Shown piece after piece: positions 1 through 9,361 of a stretch of 64,000 nucleotides of DNA (position 1 is the first letter of the stretch; each line of letters opens with the position of its first letter). Under the pieces are notes generated by a model, which was given only the letters and a program-made list of their open reading frames with translations, was not told the DNA's origin and ran no database searches. Both the position numbers and the translations under genes were made by a program. Source of the stretch: JACDAE01 sp963717195 (lineage in GTDB: Bacteria > Chloroflexota > Ktedonobacteria > Ktedonobacterales > Ktedonobacteraceae); assembly GCA_963717195.1 (NCBI GenBank), contig CAVQVR010000012.1, forward strand, positions 62,001 to 126,000, given 5' to 3'.

Positions 1-1230
1 AAGAAGCCTAGCGGTCAGCCAGGCCACACGGGACACGCCTTGCATCAAGTCGAAACTCCCGATGAGATCGTCGTCCACCGGGTTGAGCGTTGCGCTTGCT
101 GCCAGCACGACATCTCCACGCATCCCGCACGGCTGGCGGAACGACGGCAGGTGATCGATTTCCCGGTCAAACGGCTCTGGATCACTGAGCACCAGGCAGA
201 AGTGAAGCAATGCCCAGCGTGCCAGCATCTGACCCGCGCTGCCTTTCCTCCTGAGATCACCGCACCAGCGCAATATGGCAGCGGCATTCAGACTGTGGCA
301 ACCTATCTGGTCAGCTTCCAGAGTGTTCCCTACGCCCGTGCCAGTCAACTGCTCCACGATCTCTTTGGGGTCCATCTCTCCCCCGCAAGCATCGCTCGCT
401 TTGTCCAGCGCTGCCACCAGCACCTAGCCGAGTGGGAAACAGCACTCAAAGCGGCCGTGCTCAAGATGCAAGTTCTCCACCAGGATGAAACCGGGATGCG
501 TGTGGGCAAGGACGGCTGGTGGGTGCATGTGTGTGCAACTGAGCACCTGACGCATTATGGGGCGAACCCGAGCCGGGGGCGCAAAGGCATGGATGCGATT
601 GGGATTGCATCGCTCTACGAGGGGATCTCGGTGCATGACGCCCTCCCCAGTTATCATGGCTACCGCTTCGCGGAGGCATTGTGCAACGTACATCATTTGC
701 GCGATCTCACGTTCATTGAAGAAGAACTCAAGCAAGATTGGGCAAAAGATATGAAGGAGTTGCTTTTGGAGATGAAAGAGACTGTCGAACAGGCTCGTTC
801 CCGAGGGCAGCCTGCCTTGGAGACAGCAATCCAGGCGTCGTTGCTTCTGCTCTATGAGCTGATTATCCAGGCTGGCTATCAGCTCAATCCCCTGGCTCCG
901 ATACACAAGTTGGAGCAGCACAAACGCCTGCCAAGCAAAGCCCGGCAGAATCCAGCTCGTAACCTGCTGGATCGCTTCTCTACGCGCAAGTGGGATGTGT
1001 TGCGCTTCCTGCTCGATTTTGCCGTGCCGTTCGATAACAACCAGGCTGAGCGAGATTTGCGCATGATGAAAGTTCAGCAAAAGGTCTCAGGGTGTTTCCG
1101 CACCTCTGAAGGCATCACACGCTTTTGCCGCATCCGTAGCTATCTCGCGACGCTGCATAAGCAGGATCTGCCAGTCTTTTCGGCATTGGAGCAGGCGCTT
1201 ACTGGCCACCCGGTGCTCACGACTTTTTGA
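1..1230 (+). CDS. IS66-family transposase, 5' end outside window
   Basis: The open frame continues to base 1 (reading K-K-P-S-G-Q-P-G-H), so the N-terminus lies upstream. It shows an IS66 layout: a CxxC zinc-binding segment (CACCQ), a DDE domain with LHQDETGMRV carrying the first Asp, and a C-terminal FDNNQAERDLRMMKVQQKVS block typical of IS66. It acts as the DNA strand-transfer enzyme of the element. No IS66 accessory genes are visible because the left part is cut off. The stop is TGA at 1228-1230. Family assignment is firm; whether the copy is complete cannot be judged from this window. Confidence 0.9.
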   Translation, partial: KKPSGQPGHTGHALHQVETPDEIVVHRVERCACCQHDISTHPARLAERRQVIDFPVKRLWITEHQAEVKQCPACQHLTRAAFPPEITAPAQYGSGIQTVATYLVSFQSVPYARASQLLHDLFGVHLSPASIARFVQRCHQHLAEWETALKAAVLKMQVLHQDETGMRVGKDGWWVHVCATEHLTHYGANPSRGRKGMDAIGIASLYEGISVHDALPSYHGYRFAEALCNVHHLRDLTFIEEELKQDWAKDMKELLLEMKETVEQARSRGQPALETAIQASLLLLYELIIQAGYQLNPLAPIHKLEQHKRLPSKARQNPARNLLDRFSTRKWDVLRFLLDFAVPFDNNQAERDLRMMKVQQKVSGCFRTSEGITRFCRIRSYLATLHKQDLPVFSALEQALTGHPVLTTF

Positions 1231-1366
1231 TCCTTTCTGAACATTCGCTTGGATCTTAGTCCCAGCTCTATACTTATCCAGATCAACTGAGAGATGCTTT
1301 TTGAAAACTGGACCCACTCTCTCACAGCAAAAAGAGAAGAAATGGGCAGAAATAGGAGAATTATCG

Positions 1367-1675
1367 ATGGATCTCGTGAAAAAACTTACCATCAATGCGA
1401 AGGAATATATCGTGACACTAAGACGATTTGACGATGTTATTGATCCTCAACATGGCGCTGAGTATCATGGGTACTATATTGACATCCAGAGCCAGCATGC
1501 AACCATTACAGCCAGAATATACGATAATGAAGATGATATGAGCATCCAAGCTGGTGTCAATCCGAATGACTCCACGCTGGTTAAGGACGTGAGGCAGATA
1601 GCTAAGGAACTCTTTGGCAGAGAAAAACTTCTGCTTTTAACCCGTGGTTGCGAGAAGGGTTATTGTCCTCTGTAG
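1367..1675 (+). CDS. Hypothetical protein, 102 aa
   Basis: I do not recognise this family. The ATG at 1367 is chosen because AGGAG at 1354-1358 sits 8 bases upstream; an earlier in-frame ATG at 1301 lacks such a site. The product is small and acidic, starts MDLVKKLTINAKEYIVTL, and has no signal peptide or membrane segment. It stands alone downstream of the IS66 gene and is convergent with the nucleotidyltransferase at 1975-2778. It could be a remnant of a larger gene. Confidence 0.5.
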   Translation: MDLVKKLTINAKEYIVTLRRFDDVIDPQHGAEYHGYYIDIQSQHATITARIYDNEDDMSIQAGVNPNDSTLVKDVRQIAKELFGREKLLLLTRGCEKGYCPL

Positions 1676-1974
1676 GTGTGATGACGCTTGTTCTTTTCTC
1701 AGCATCCTAAAGTGTGTTGCTTTCCTTTCTTGGGCAGCCAGAAGAATACAAGCCAATAAGACAGAGAGCACGGTGAGCTATCAGAATGATTGTACTCTTG
1801 CTCATTTTCATGTTGGCATTTATTCTCTCCTGAATACCTCCTCCTGAATAGTTACGGTTTTTACAGTCATCCTAGCCCTACCTCTATGTTGACACGATAC
1901 AAAAGCCAGGTGAGAGGATAGAGATTGATGGGTCGCATCGGTAGAAATGCAGTCAAAAATATTTATAGGCACTC
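1676..1974. other. Non-coding stretch
   Basis: About 300 bases between two convergent genes. Short open frames here have no convincing ribosome-binding site or recognisable product. No hairpin terminator or repeat stood out by eye. Confidence 0.4.
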
Positions 1975-2778
1975 CTACTCATGAGGTATTTCATAAGCGC
2001 AATTTTCAACCCACCATGATTTGACGGATTGCAGAAAAACAAGACCACTTTGAATGGCTTTTAGAGCATCCTCAACGGATGTTTCCGCTGAATAATAGGT
2101 ACAAATTGTTAGATAAAAGGTTTGAAGCGTTTGTGCGAGGACGCTTTCCTGTGGCAAACGTTTCATTGCTTCCTGTTTCGGTAACTGCCACATCGCAATT
2201 CCGTTCCCCTGCTGGACTGTAAGCACATGGTAGAGTATCGGCCATACATCAGTACAAAGCCAACGGATGCGCTGAGCAAGCTTCCAGCACCCATGCTGAA
2301 GAAGTTCTTGGGGATGAAAGAGGCGAGAGACATTAAGCCCGTCTAGTGCCTGTCTTGCTGCAATTTGAAGCTCTTCCTCTGTGGCTTCTGGGACAGGAAG
2401 TGTCCCAGTGATTATATGGTAGGCTCCAGGAATAAGGCCAGTCCTCTCTGCCCTCTTTTGAGAAGAAAGAGCATATCCCTGAATGTATTGAAACGGAGCA
2501 GGATCAATCCTTGCCAGATCGCGATGAAGAGCCATTGCCAGATCGAGTGAAAGGTCACCATCGTTGTGAAAAGCCTCTGGCTCCAGATAGAGCTGGAAAT
2601 CGATATCGCTGCAACCCGCAATATATCCACCTTTGAGTGCAGAGCCATGGATGATCACACCAATGCACCATTGGCTGAGATACTGGAGATAGATGAGTGT
2701 CGCAGTAAGCACAATTGACCGTGCTTCTGGTACAATTGGGGAAAGATCGAGATCATGATTTTCTTGTTTGTTTCCCAT
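1975..2778 (-). CDS. Nucleotidyltransferase-domain protein, 267 aa
   Basis: Residues about 42-58 carry the pol-beta-type nucleotidyltransferase signature GSALKGGYIAGCSDIDFQ (GS...D-x-D), as in aminoglycoside adenylyltransferases and MNT-type NTases. The remainder is helical, with no recognised partner domain. The substrate is unknown: it could be a small molecule, a protein or a nucleotide. It starts only 5 bases after the stop of the preceding minus-strand gene (2784-3263), so the two are probably co-transcribed, possibly with the NACHT ATPase upstream. NTase domains occur in toxin-antitoxin and defence loci, but that role is inference. Confidence 0.7.
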   Translation of the reverse strand: MGNKQENHDLDLSPIVPEARSIVLTATLIYLQYLSQWCIGVIIHGSALKGGYIAGCSDIDFQLYLEPEAFHNDGDLSLDLAMALHRDLARIDPAPFQYIQGYALSSQKRAERTGLIPGAYHIITGTLPVPEATEEELQIAARQALDGLNVSRLFHPQELLQHGCWKLAQRIRWLCTDVWPILYHVLTVQQGNGIAMWQLPKQEAMKRLPQESVLAQTLQTFYLTICTYYSAETSVEDALKAIQSGLVFLQSVKSWWVENCAYEIPHE

Positions 2779-2783
2779 TTATT

Positions 2784-3263
2784 TTATACGCCTCTGTAAG
2801 CCCATCCCTTTTCTTCGTCAATCCAGGGACAATCTCCAGTAAAAAACCAGGAGGCTAAATCGTCCAGGAGGGCATAAGCATTGGAAAAATACTCAGGTTC
2901 ACGAGCAATGGTCTGTTCCCAGGCAGGGTGAGAAGTGTGACCACGCACAAAGGTTGAGACAAACCAGAATCCATCTGCGAGCCATCGTGGAAGCATAGTA
3001 TCATTTTCGTTCTTCTTCAAGAAGTATGCATCTGTAAACTGTTCGTCTTCCATCTGTTCGTCGGTCAATTGTTTTTGTCCTTCGAGGTCTCGTGCAAGCT
3101 GCTCGGGCGAATACTGATAGTCCTTGCAGCACAGACGCATAGCTTCCGTGAGACGGCGAAACGCATCTTTGTCCCAGTACAGGTTGATGCGCAACTGCAA
3201 CAAAAAGGAACCTTCCCCTGCGCGAAATTCACGAGCAAGTGTCATGAGATACTGCTTATCCAT
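2784..3263 (-). CDS. Hypothetical protein, 159 aa
   Basis: Not recognised. The protein is acidic and rich in aromatic residues (WFFTGDCPWIDEEKGW near the C-terminus), with no signal peptide or transmembrane helix, so it is probably cytosolic. It lies directly upstream of the nucleotidyltransferase (5 bases apart, same strand) and 154 bases downstream of the NACHT ATPase. This tight arrangement suggests it works with the nucleotidyltransferase. Confidence 0.55.
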   Translation of the reverse strand: MDKQYLMTLAREFRAGEGSFLLQLRINLYWDKDAFRRLTEAMRLCCKDYQYSPEQLARDLEGQKQLTDEQMEDEQFTDAYFLKKNENDTMLPRWLADGFWFVSTFVRGHTSHPAWEQTIAREPEYFSNAYALLDDLASWFFTGDCPWIDEEKGWAYRGV

Positions 3264-3417
3264 ACAAATGTCCTCTTCAATAGCTAATTTCCTGGATATC
3301 TTTCATTTGGTCAACAAGCCATATTTACAAATACGCATCAAGCATATCACATAACCGGCATCTATTCTATTTTATAGAAACTAGCAATCTACCATTTCAG
3401 GCGACTATTCTATCTCT

Positions 3418-6400
3418 CTACTCCGCCAAAACCCCCAACGTCTCAAACAACACATTATCCAATCGCCATATCTTGCGATAATCTGGTGGATCCAACGGAC
3501 GCCGCGACAGATCCTCGTCGCGTAAGATCTTCATAATTTTTTGTGCCGCCATCTTGCGCTCGTGCTCTGTAAAATGCTTGCTTTGTTGCAATATGAGTGT
3601 TGCTGCTGCACAGATAATTGTATTGCTATCATCCAACTTCTGGATTACAACCTCTCGTGCGTCGGTATCCATCTTCCATTGTTGGGAGAGTTGCTTCCAT
3701 GCCAGATTTTCCACTGAGCCAGGGCTACTCCAGGATGCGGTCATGTCTTCTCCTGTTAATTGTTGCCACATCTCTTTCGTTGTCTCTTCTGCATCTGTAC
3801 ATGCCGCCAATAATTCTTCAACTTCATTCTTATTCAATGCATCTTGTTGCTGAAATGCGGTAATCCGTTTGGCTCGTTCGTCGGCGCTCCCTTTTAATGG
3901 AGGCTGTATGATAGATATTTGAGCGTTCGTGGTATTGGTCGTGAGAACCTCGTTGATGCTCTTAATCAGGAGGCGCTGCTCAAGTGTGGAGGTGTGCTGT
4001 TGCTGTGTAGATCTGGTAAATTCTTGCATACTGTGAATGATCTCATCTTTTTGATCCAATAAAACGGTATCATCCTTTGGGATAATGCTGTATATGCAAA
4101 GTAAGATTGCGGAACTGTGAGCACTTGTTTGTTGAAGAGAAGAGCATAGCTCACTTATAATGTATTTTTGATCACGAAGATCACGAAGATAACGAAGATC
4201 ACGAAGATAACGAAGATAACGAAGATCACGAAGATAACGAAGATAACGAAGATAACGAAGATCAAGAAAATAACGAAGATAACGAAGATCACGAAGATAA
4301 CGAATATCACGAAGATCGAGAAGATAACGAAGATCAAGAAGATCAAGAAGATAACGAAGATCAAGAAGATCAAGAAGATAGACGTTGATGATTGTATTGA
4401 CAGCTAATACCTGTTCCTGGCCACGTAGTGAAAGGGCAGTTTGCACCTCGGTTGCTATGTCCTGACGTTGGTGCTTCTTGCCTTTTGCAAGCAACGATCT
4501 CAGATCCAGGCACGTTTGATAGGTTGTATTTTTACCTCGTGCCATCTCTTCTCGTAGTACCTTATCCCATGTGGTCTGCCACGGGATATTTTTCGCTGTT
4601 GCTGTCTCTTCACTTACCAGGAGTTTTTTGAAGAGCCATGCCTGCGGAAAGCGTGCTGCTGTGCTGGCCTGTAATAATTGGGACTGTAATTCGCGTGGAT
4701 TGCGCTGCGCTCGTTTTTGCCAGTCTTTACCAATCTCATCTTGCTTCTGCCAGTTAAGATCACGGTAGTTGGCAGGAATTGCTGCTGGTGTAAGTAGATA
4801 ATCGAGTTCGAGAGCGTGTTGTGTCAGCCGTTCCAGCAGTTCGGGTTTTTCTTTGTTCCACTGAACCCACTCTTTATGGAGCCATCCAGCCGGACCAGCT
4901 TCATCTAATAAGCGCAATGTTACTATCGCGTACTCCGTAACCTGGAGTGTCGCTGGTCGTGCTTTTGTGTGGAGCAATTGTTTACGGATATGCTCTGGTG
5001 GGCTGGTGATGTCCACTACATCAGCCAGTTGTAGTAGTGGTGGCAGGAGAATAGAGAGCACTGGTGCAGGGCATGCGGGCAGACCAGTTGCCAGCGTTGC
5101 CAGCAAATGCGTCGCGCCTTCCTGTCGTACAGGTTGGTTGGCATCGCACAAAGCGTTATACCAGGCGTCCAGAAATGGTGGATGTGCGTCGCTACTTTCC
5201 GCTGGCTGTCCTTGCAACCATAAGAGGACGATCCTTTCAATATCTTTTTGTAAGGCCGTATAGCGCCCCGTTTCCAGAGCATCGCCGTAGAGAGCAAAGA
5301 TGCGATTGGCGATACGCTGTTGCAGATCGCCTTGTACAGACCATGCACTACAATCCACGACGCAATTTGCAGCCAGCAGCAGGTTGCGTTGCAAGATCTC
5401 ATCATAGGGATCGCATGTCTCTAAAATGGCCTGGATCAGGATGCTTGCATGTTGTCGCTCTTCGCGGCTGCTTTGCGTGCTCTTGTAGGCCACAAGGAGT
5501 AAGAGTGGTTCGTGCCAGAGCGCTTTATGGCTATACATGCGTACAGATTGTTCAAGTCGGTCAGGTGGCATACCCAAAAGATATTGAGCGGCATAATATT
5601 CCTGAATGGTGCGGTGCATGAAGCTGAAAAAGCCCTGTCCCGTCTCGATAAACAGGCCGCTGCTACTCCGTAATGTATCGATGAAGGTGGTGATCTTCTT
5701 TTCGGTTGGTTTCTGCTTAAAGAAATCAAGCATTGAACTGCCTGCAATCTCTTTCACCTTTGCCTCTGTAAGCAGGCGATCATGGCTATGCATCTCGTAA
5801 GCCAGGTTGCTTAACATATTCACGGCCAGAGGTATCTCCTCTGGTGGAAAGACTCTACGTCCTTTCTCCTGGTTCCAATTATCGAGCAGGGTGCGTGTTA
5901 CGATCTGATAGAGTTCGATGCGCCGATGTGGCAGCGTCTTGCCGCTGCGCTGTATCAGTGCGAGAATCGTCAGCATCAATGGATTGATGGCGAGGCGCTT
6001 GATGCCAGGATTCTGTTGTAGCGCTTCCCATAGCCGCTCTTTTTGCTCCTGCCCCTCTTGATTTGCTTGTTCGGTCTGGTGAGGTGTCAGTCGCTTCATG
6101 CCCTGTGCGAACGTCTTCTGGTGGCGCTCGACCGCCGGGCACCAGTGATTAAGAAACTGCTCGATCTGCTCATCAGCCAGGTCTTGTAAGGTATAGTGAG
6201 CGTAGTTGGAGAATGTGCCACCTTCGTACCCAACGATGCGCGAGGTGATGATGAAACGATTAAAGCGGCGTGCATTTGCGTTTTCTGGCGTGTAGTGCTT
6301 CACAAAGGTCGCGATATTCTCAGCTACACGCCTGCGTAGATCGTCGTTGGCGACCTCATCCAGGCCATCCAGCAAGAGCAAGCAATGTCCCTTCTCTAAT

Positions 6401-7350
6401 TCATGCAGCAATCTTTCGGCGAGTTCAGGTTGCTTTGAGTGGCTTTGCTTGAAAAATTCTTGAAATGATACCTCTTCACTTTCAGGTTTGCCCAATACCT
6501 TCGCGTACTCGCTGATGCGCACCAGAACCGGAATCTGCGCGGGAGCCATCTCGTCAGGAAGAGTATATCCGAGCGCAAAATGTTTGTGTGTCACGCGATT
6601 GGGAAGATGGAGAAGCGCGTTGAGTATATATCGCCAGCGTGGCAGGCGGCTCGCACGCGCCATAGAATACGTCAGCCAGCGCATCGTTGTGCTTTTACCT
6701 GAGCCTGGAGCGCCGAGTATGACGGCTCCAGGTTGTTTTGCCGTAAGTTGCTCTATCACATCCTCAACATCGATATTCTGAGGTTGTTTTGCCTCTAACA
6801 GTCCGGAACCTATTTGCGAGTACCACACCACTCGTAACGCCTGAATCTCCTCCTCGCGCTGCTCCCATGTCAGGTCTGCGCGTTTGCGTAGCTCCTCCAG
6901 GTGTTTCAGTTGCTCGATAGGGAGATCAAAACGTGGTCGGTCCGTCGTTGCATATAAATGAATAAATATCTCATCGAGCGGAACGCTTACAGAGATCAGT
7001 GCTGATTGTTGTGAGAAGCCCACTGGTTTTAGATCAGAAGTTTTATCAGCCACATCACGCAAATATTTCTTGAGTGCCAGGCCACCGTTATGTATTTCTC
7101 CGATGCGGGTGATGATACCTGTGAGAAGAAGCAGGAAGAGAAGGGTCCCAGTGATGCTCAATGTACCTGTTAAGCTTGCGCCCGGAAGAAAGAACCATCC
7201 CAGGATTGTGCTATAGAGGTTATCAGGAAATCCCTGTCTTGGTAACGCGACGAGCACCTGGATGAGCGCGATAGCAAGAGGAATGGCAATTATTGTCAGG
7301 CACACCAATAGTGCTTTAAAAATCCAGCGTGCGATAGTATATCCCATCAA
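3418..7350 (-). CDS. Membrane-anchored NACHT (STAND) ATPase with LRD/LRY triplet repeat, 1310 aa
   Basis: Two hydrophobic segments (about residues 8-36 and 62-82) suggest an N-terminal membrane anchor. A NACHT P-loop NTPase follows: Walker A GAPGSGKS at 213-220 and Walker B LLLLDGLDE at 324-332, with NACHT-like text such as TSRIVGYEGGTF and LQDLADEQIEQFLNHW. The middle and C-terminal parts look like helical repeats (for example VRQEGATHLLATLATG, HEAT-like). Residues 992-1060 are 23 consecutive three-residue units, mostly LRD, LRY and LLD, encoded by a 9-bp tandem array. STAND ATPases are usually signal-dependent switches, and many bacterial NACHT proteins act in phage defence; that role here is inference. 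No separate effector domain is evident, so the membrane segments or downstream genes would have to serve. Neighbours are an unknown protein and a nucleotidyltransferase on the same strand, and an integrase element upstream. Confidence 0.85.
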   Translation of the reverse strand: MMGYTIARWIFKALLVCLTIIAIPLAIALIQVLVALPRQGFPDNLYSTILGWFFLPGASLTGTLSITGTLLFLLLLTGIITRIGEIHNGGLALKKYLRDVADKTSDLKPVGFSQQSALISVSVPLDEIFIHLYATTDRPRFDLPIEQLKHLEELRKRADLTWEQREEEIQALRVVWYSQIGSGLLEAKQPQNIDVEDVIEQLTAKQPGAVILGAPGSGKSTTMRWLTYSMARASRLPRWRYILNALLHLPNRVTHKHFALGYTLPDEMAPAQIPVLVRISEYAKVLGKPESEEVSFQEFFKQSHSKQPELAERLLHELEKGHCLLLLDGLDEVANDDLRRRVAENIATFVKHYTPENANARRFNRFIITSRIVGYEGGTFSNYAHYTLQDLADEQIEQFLNHWCPAVERHQKTFAQGMKRLTPHQTEQANQEGQEQKERLWEALQQNPGIKRLAINPLMLTILALIQRSGKTLPHRRIELYQIVTRTLLDNWNQEKGRRVFPPEEIPLAVNMLSNLAYEMHSHDRLLTEAKVKEIAGSSMLDFFKQKPTEKKITTFIDTLRSSSGLFIETGQGFFSFMHRTIQEYYAAQYLLGMPPDRLEQSVRMYSHKALWHEPLLLLVAYKSTQSSREERQHASILIQAILETCDPYDEILQRNLLLAANCVVDCSAWSVQGDLQQRIANRIFALYGDALETGRYTALQKDIERIVLLWLQGQPAESSDAHPPFLDAWYNALCDANQPVRQEGATHLLATLATGLPACPAPVLSILLPPLLQLADVVDITSPPEHIRKQLLHTKARPATLQVTEYAIVTLRLLDEAGPAGWLHKEWVQWNKEKPELLERLTQHALELDYLLTPAAIPANYRDLNWQKQDEIGKDWQKRAQRNPRELQSQLLQASTAARFPQAWLFKKLLVSEETATAKNIPWQTTWDKVLREEMARGKNTTYQTCLDLRSLLAKGKKHQRQDIATEVQTALSLRGQEQVLAVNTIINVYLLDLLDLRYLLDLLDLRYLLDLRDIRYLRDLRYLRYFLDLRYLRYLRYLRDLRYLRYLRDLRYLRDLRDQKYIISELCSSLQQTSAHSSAILLCIYSIIPKDDTVLLDQKDEIIHSMQEFTRSTQQQHTSTLEQRLLIKSINEVLTTNTTNAQISIIQPPLKGSADERAKRITAFQQQDALNKNEVEELLAACTDAEETTKEMWQQLTGEDMTASWSSPGSVENLAWKQLSQQWKMDTDAREVVIQKLDDSNTIICAAATLILQQSKHFTEHERKMAAQKIMKILRDEDLSRRPLDPPDYRKIWRLDNVLFETLGVLAE
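4171..4377 (-). repeat. 23 x 9-bp in-frame tandem repeat inside the NACHT gene
   Basis: Read on the minus strand, units are CTTCGTGAT (Leu-Arg-Asp), CTTCGTTAT (Leu-Arg-Tyr) or CTTCTTGAT (Leu-Leu-Asp), 23 in a row. A degenerate 24th unit (Gln-Lys-Tyr, 4162-4170) follows. Because 9 is divisible by 3, gain or loss of a unit keeps the frame. Units differ mainly at one or two bases, which implies recent expansion or ongoing homogenisation. Confidence 0.95.
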
Positions 7351-7568
7351 CGTATGCTTCCTTACCGATAGAGAGTCCAGCGAAAGGTACTAACGTATTG
7401 GATTGCCAGTCAATCAATAAGACATATGACATTTAGAATAATGAAATTATACGCTAGATTGGCGGGAAATGGGGAAATTGGATGTTAGATAGGAAGAAGG
7501 ATGATGTGCTCTGATAAATTCATATAGTCATAAGGCTACAATACCGTGATAGAATAACGAAGACCTAA

Positions 7569-7659
7569 AAACCTTCATTTGCGTGAAGGTTTCTTCACTT
7601 CACTCCCAAAATCTTCACGCAAATGCAGCTTTCTTCAGAAACTCCCGAAACCTTCATTC
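7569..7659. repeat. Cluster of direct and inverted repeats upstream of the excisionase gene
   Basis: In the 520-base gap before the excisionase gene, AAACCTTCATT occurs at 7569-7579 and 7648-7658. A related 19-bp block starting ACTCCC occurs at 7602-7620 and 7641-7659 (15 of 19 identical). CATTTGCGTGAAG (7576-7588) is a perfect inverted repeat of 7613-7625. Such clusters beside xis/int genes often bind the recombination proteins or mark an attachment site; this is inference. The rest of the gap (7351-7568 and 7660-7856) shows nothing clear. Confidence 0.55.
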
Positions 7660-7872
7660 TCATCCCTCTTTTTCGCATAATTTCCTGGTATGCTATTTCT
7701 ATCTCTCATCACATTCGCATTGATATCGTAAGGCAGGGAAGAGGGGCACGAAAACCAATGGGAAATATAGCACATTCTCAAAGAAACTCTTCCCATACTC
7801 GTCGTCATGTTGTACTATACGAAACCTGTTACGGGATTAGTAGCAGGCATTCAATAGAGGGAGGATACCACG

Positions 7873-8118
7873 ATGAGGCGCCAGAAATTGCAAGATCAGG
7901 AAGATGTGTCTGCATATATTGAACCTCCTGCAAATCTATTAGATGTGGTTGGTGCAGCTCAGTGGCTTGGCATCAGCAGAACGAAACTGTTTGAGCTCAT
8001 GCAGGAAGAAGATTTCCCTGTGATGCGGATCACTGAGCGGGTTGTTCGGTTTGATCCGAATAGTCTGTATCATTGGGCTTTGAAGCGACAAAAAAAAGCT
8101 TCAGAAGATAAGTATTGA
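7873..8118 (+). CDS. Excisionase-type helix-turn-helix protein, 81 aa
   Basis: Small DNA-binding protein with a MerR/Xis-like helix-turn-helix: LLDVVGAAQWLGISRTKLFE, then VVRFDPNSLYHWAL, the usual excisionase (AlpA) pattern. It is preceded by GGGAGG and starts at ATG 7873. It lies 50 bases upstream of the integrase, the normal order of a small integrative element, where it would control direction of recombination or transcription. Confidence 0.8.
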   Translation: MRRQKLQDQEDVSAYIEPPANLLDVVGAAQWLGISRTKLFELMQEEDFPVMRITERVVRFDPNSLYHWALKRQKKASEDKY

Positions 8119-8167
8119 CACGGTTCTACGTTCGTCCGTTTGTTCTGTTGTCAAAAGGAGTGAGAGT

Positions 8168-9352
8168 ATGTCAAAGCGCGAGAATAATCAAAACGAGAAG
8201 CCGGCACGACGGGTGCGTGGCGAAGGTTCTGTTTTCCAACGGGCAGATGGCCGTTGGGTTGTGAGCGTTCCTCTTGGTGATGGGAGTAAGAGGATCGAGT
8301 ATGTCGATGATAAAAAGCAGGCTGAACGTGCGAGAAGGAGAATATTGCGTGAGATTGAGGAGGGGCGGCTCATAACGGGCCGTGATCAACCTCTCAAAGA
8401 TTATCTGAGCTATTGGCTTAGTGTGCAGAAGGAGGCCCTGAAGAAAGGTACCTATTCTACGTATTCCAGATATTTAATGAAGCGCGTTGCTCCAGCGCTT
8501 GGTCAGGTGAAATTACAGAACCTGACAGGAACGATGTTTCAATCGTTGTATGCAAAATGGCGCAAAGAGGGAATGTCTGCAAATACGATCCGACTCATTC
8601 ATACGATTATAAAGAAGGCGCTCGATGATGCCGTGATGTGGAGGAAGTTGGCACTCAATCCGGTAAGAGACGCTGAGCCGCCACGGAAAGAAGAGCGAGA
8701 TATGCAGGTGCTCGATGTGGTCCAGGCACAAAAGCTTCTGGAAGCCGCCAAAGGGACACGACTTGATTGCCTCCTACACATGGCGCTATTGGGTTTGCGC
8801 CGAGGCGAACTCCTTGGCCTCCGATGGCAAGATATCAACTTTGAGAAAAAAGAATTGAGAATTGCTCGTTCATTATCATATGTTCAAGATCCTGAAACGG
8901 GACTTCATGAGTTTGTGCTGGATACACCAAAGACCGCTTCGAGTCGTCGTATTTTGACGCTTCCTCAGTTTATTCTTGCTTCACTCTATGAGCATCGAGC
9001 TGCCCAGCAGGAGATACGGGCTAATGTGCATAAATGGCAGGAGCTTGATATCGTCTTTTGCACCAGGTTTGGAGGATATATGAATCCTAATGGGATGGTG
9101 GATGATTTTGATAAGCTCCTGAAGAAAGCTGGTTTGCCTGATATCCGCTTTCATGATCTCAGACATAGCGCTGCAACCATATGGATCGCTTTGGGGGTCA
9201 GTCCGAATGTGATTTAAGAATTGCTTGGGCATCGGAATATTGTCACAACACTGGGTATCTACGGTCACGTTTTGCCAACGATGCATAAACAAGCGATCGA
9301 TCATCTTGATGAGCTATTCAGCAAGAAACCAGATGAGGGTGATGTAAAGTAA
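8168..9352 (+). pseudogene. Tyrosine-recombinase integrase with premature TAA stop
   Basis: The frame encodes a phage-type integrase: an N-terminal arm-binding region (RVRGEGSVFQRADGRWVVSV), a SAM-like core-binding domain, and a catalytic domain with LGLRRGELLGLRW (first Arg) and HDLRHSAATIW (H-x-x-R). A TAA at 9215-9217 ends it at 349 aa. The same frame then continues ELLGHRNIVTTLGIYGHVLP, which holds the conserved His and the nucleophilic Tyr, to a stop at 9350-9352. One CAA to TAA change would explain this. Without the tyrosine the enzyme cannot cleave DNA, so the element is probably fixed in place unless the stop is read through or is a sequencing error. Confidence 0.85.
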
Positions 9353-9361
9353 CAGCGTCGC

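Noticed and set aside
424..1080. Long minus-strand open frame opposite the IS66 transposase
   Set aside because: The plus frame has all IS66 motifs; the antisense frame has no recognisable protein features.
1644..1847. Small plus-strand gene after the 102-aa protein
   Set aside because: It overlaps the end of the preceding gene, lacks a ribosome-binding site and has no recognisable sequence.
4171..4377. CRISPR array
   Set aside because: Units are 9 bp, contiguous and without unique spacers, and lie inside a coding sequence.
4155..4407. Open frames on both strands reading K-I-T or F-V-I triplets across the 9-bp array
   Set aside because: They are by-products of the low-complexity repeat; the minus-strand NACHT frame runs through with conserved domains on its N-terminal side.
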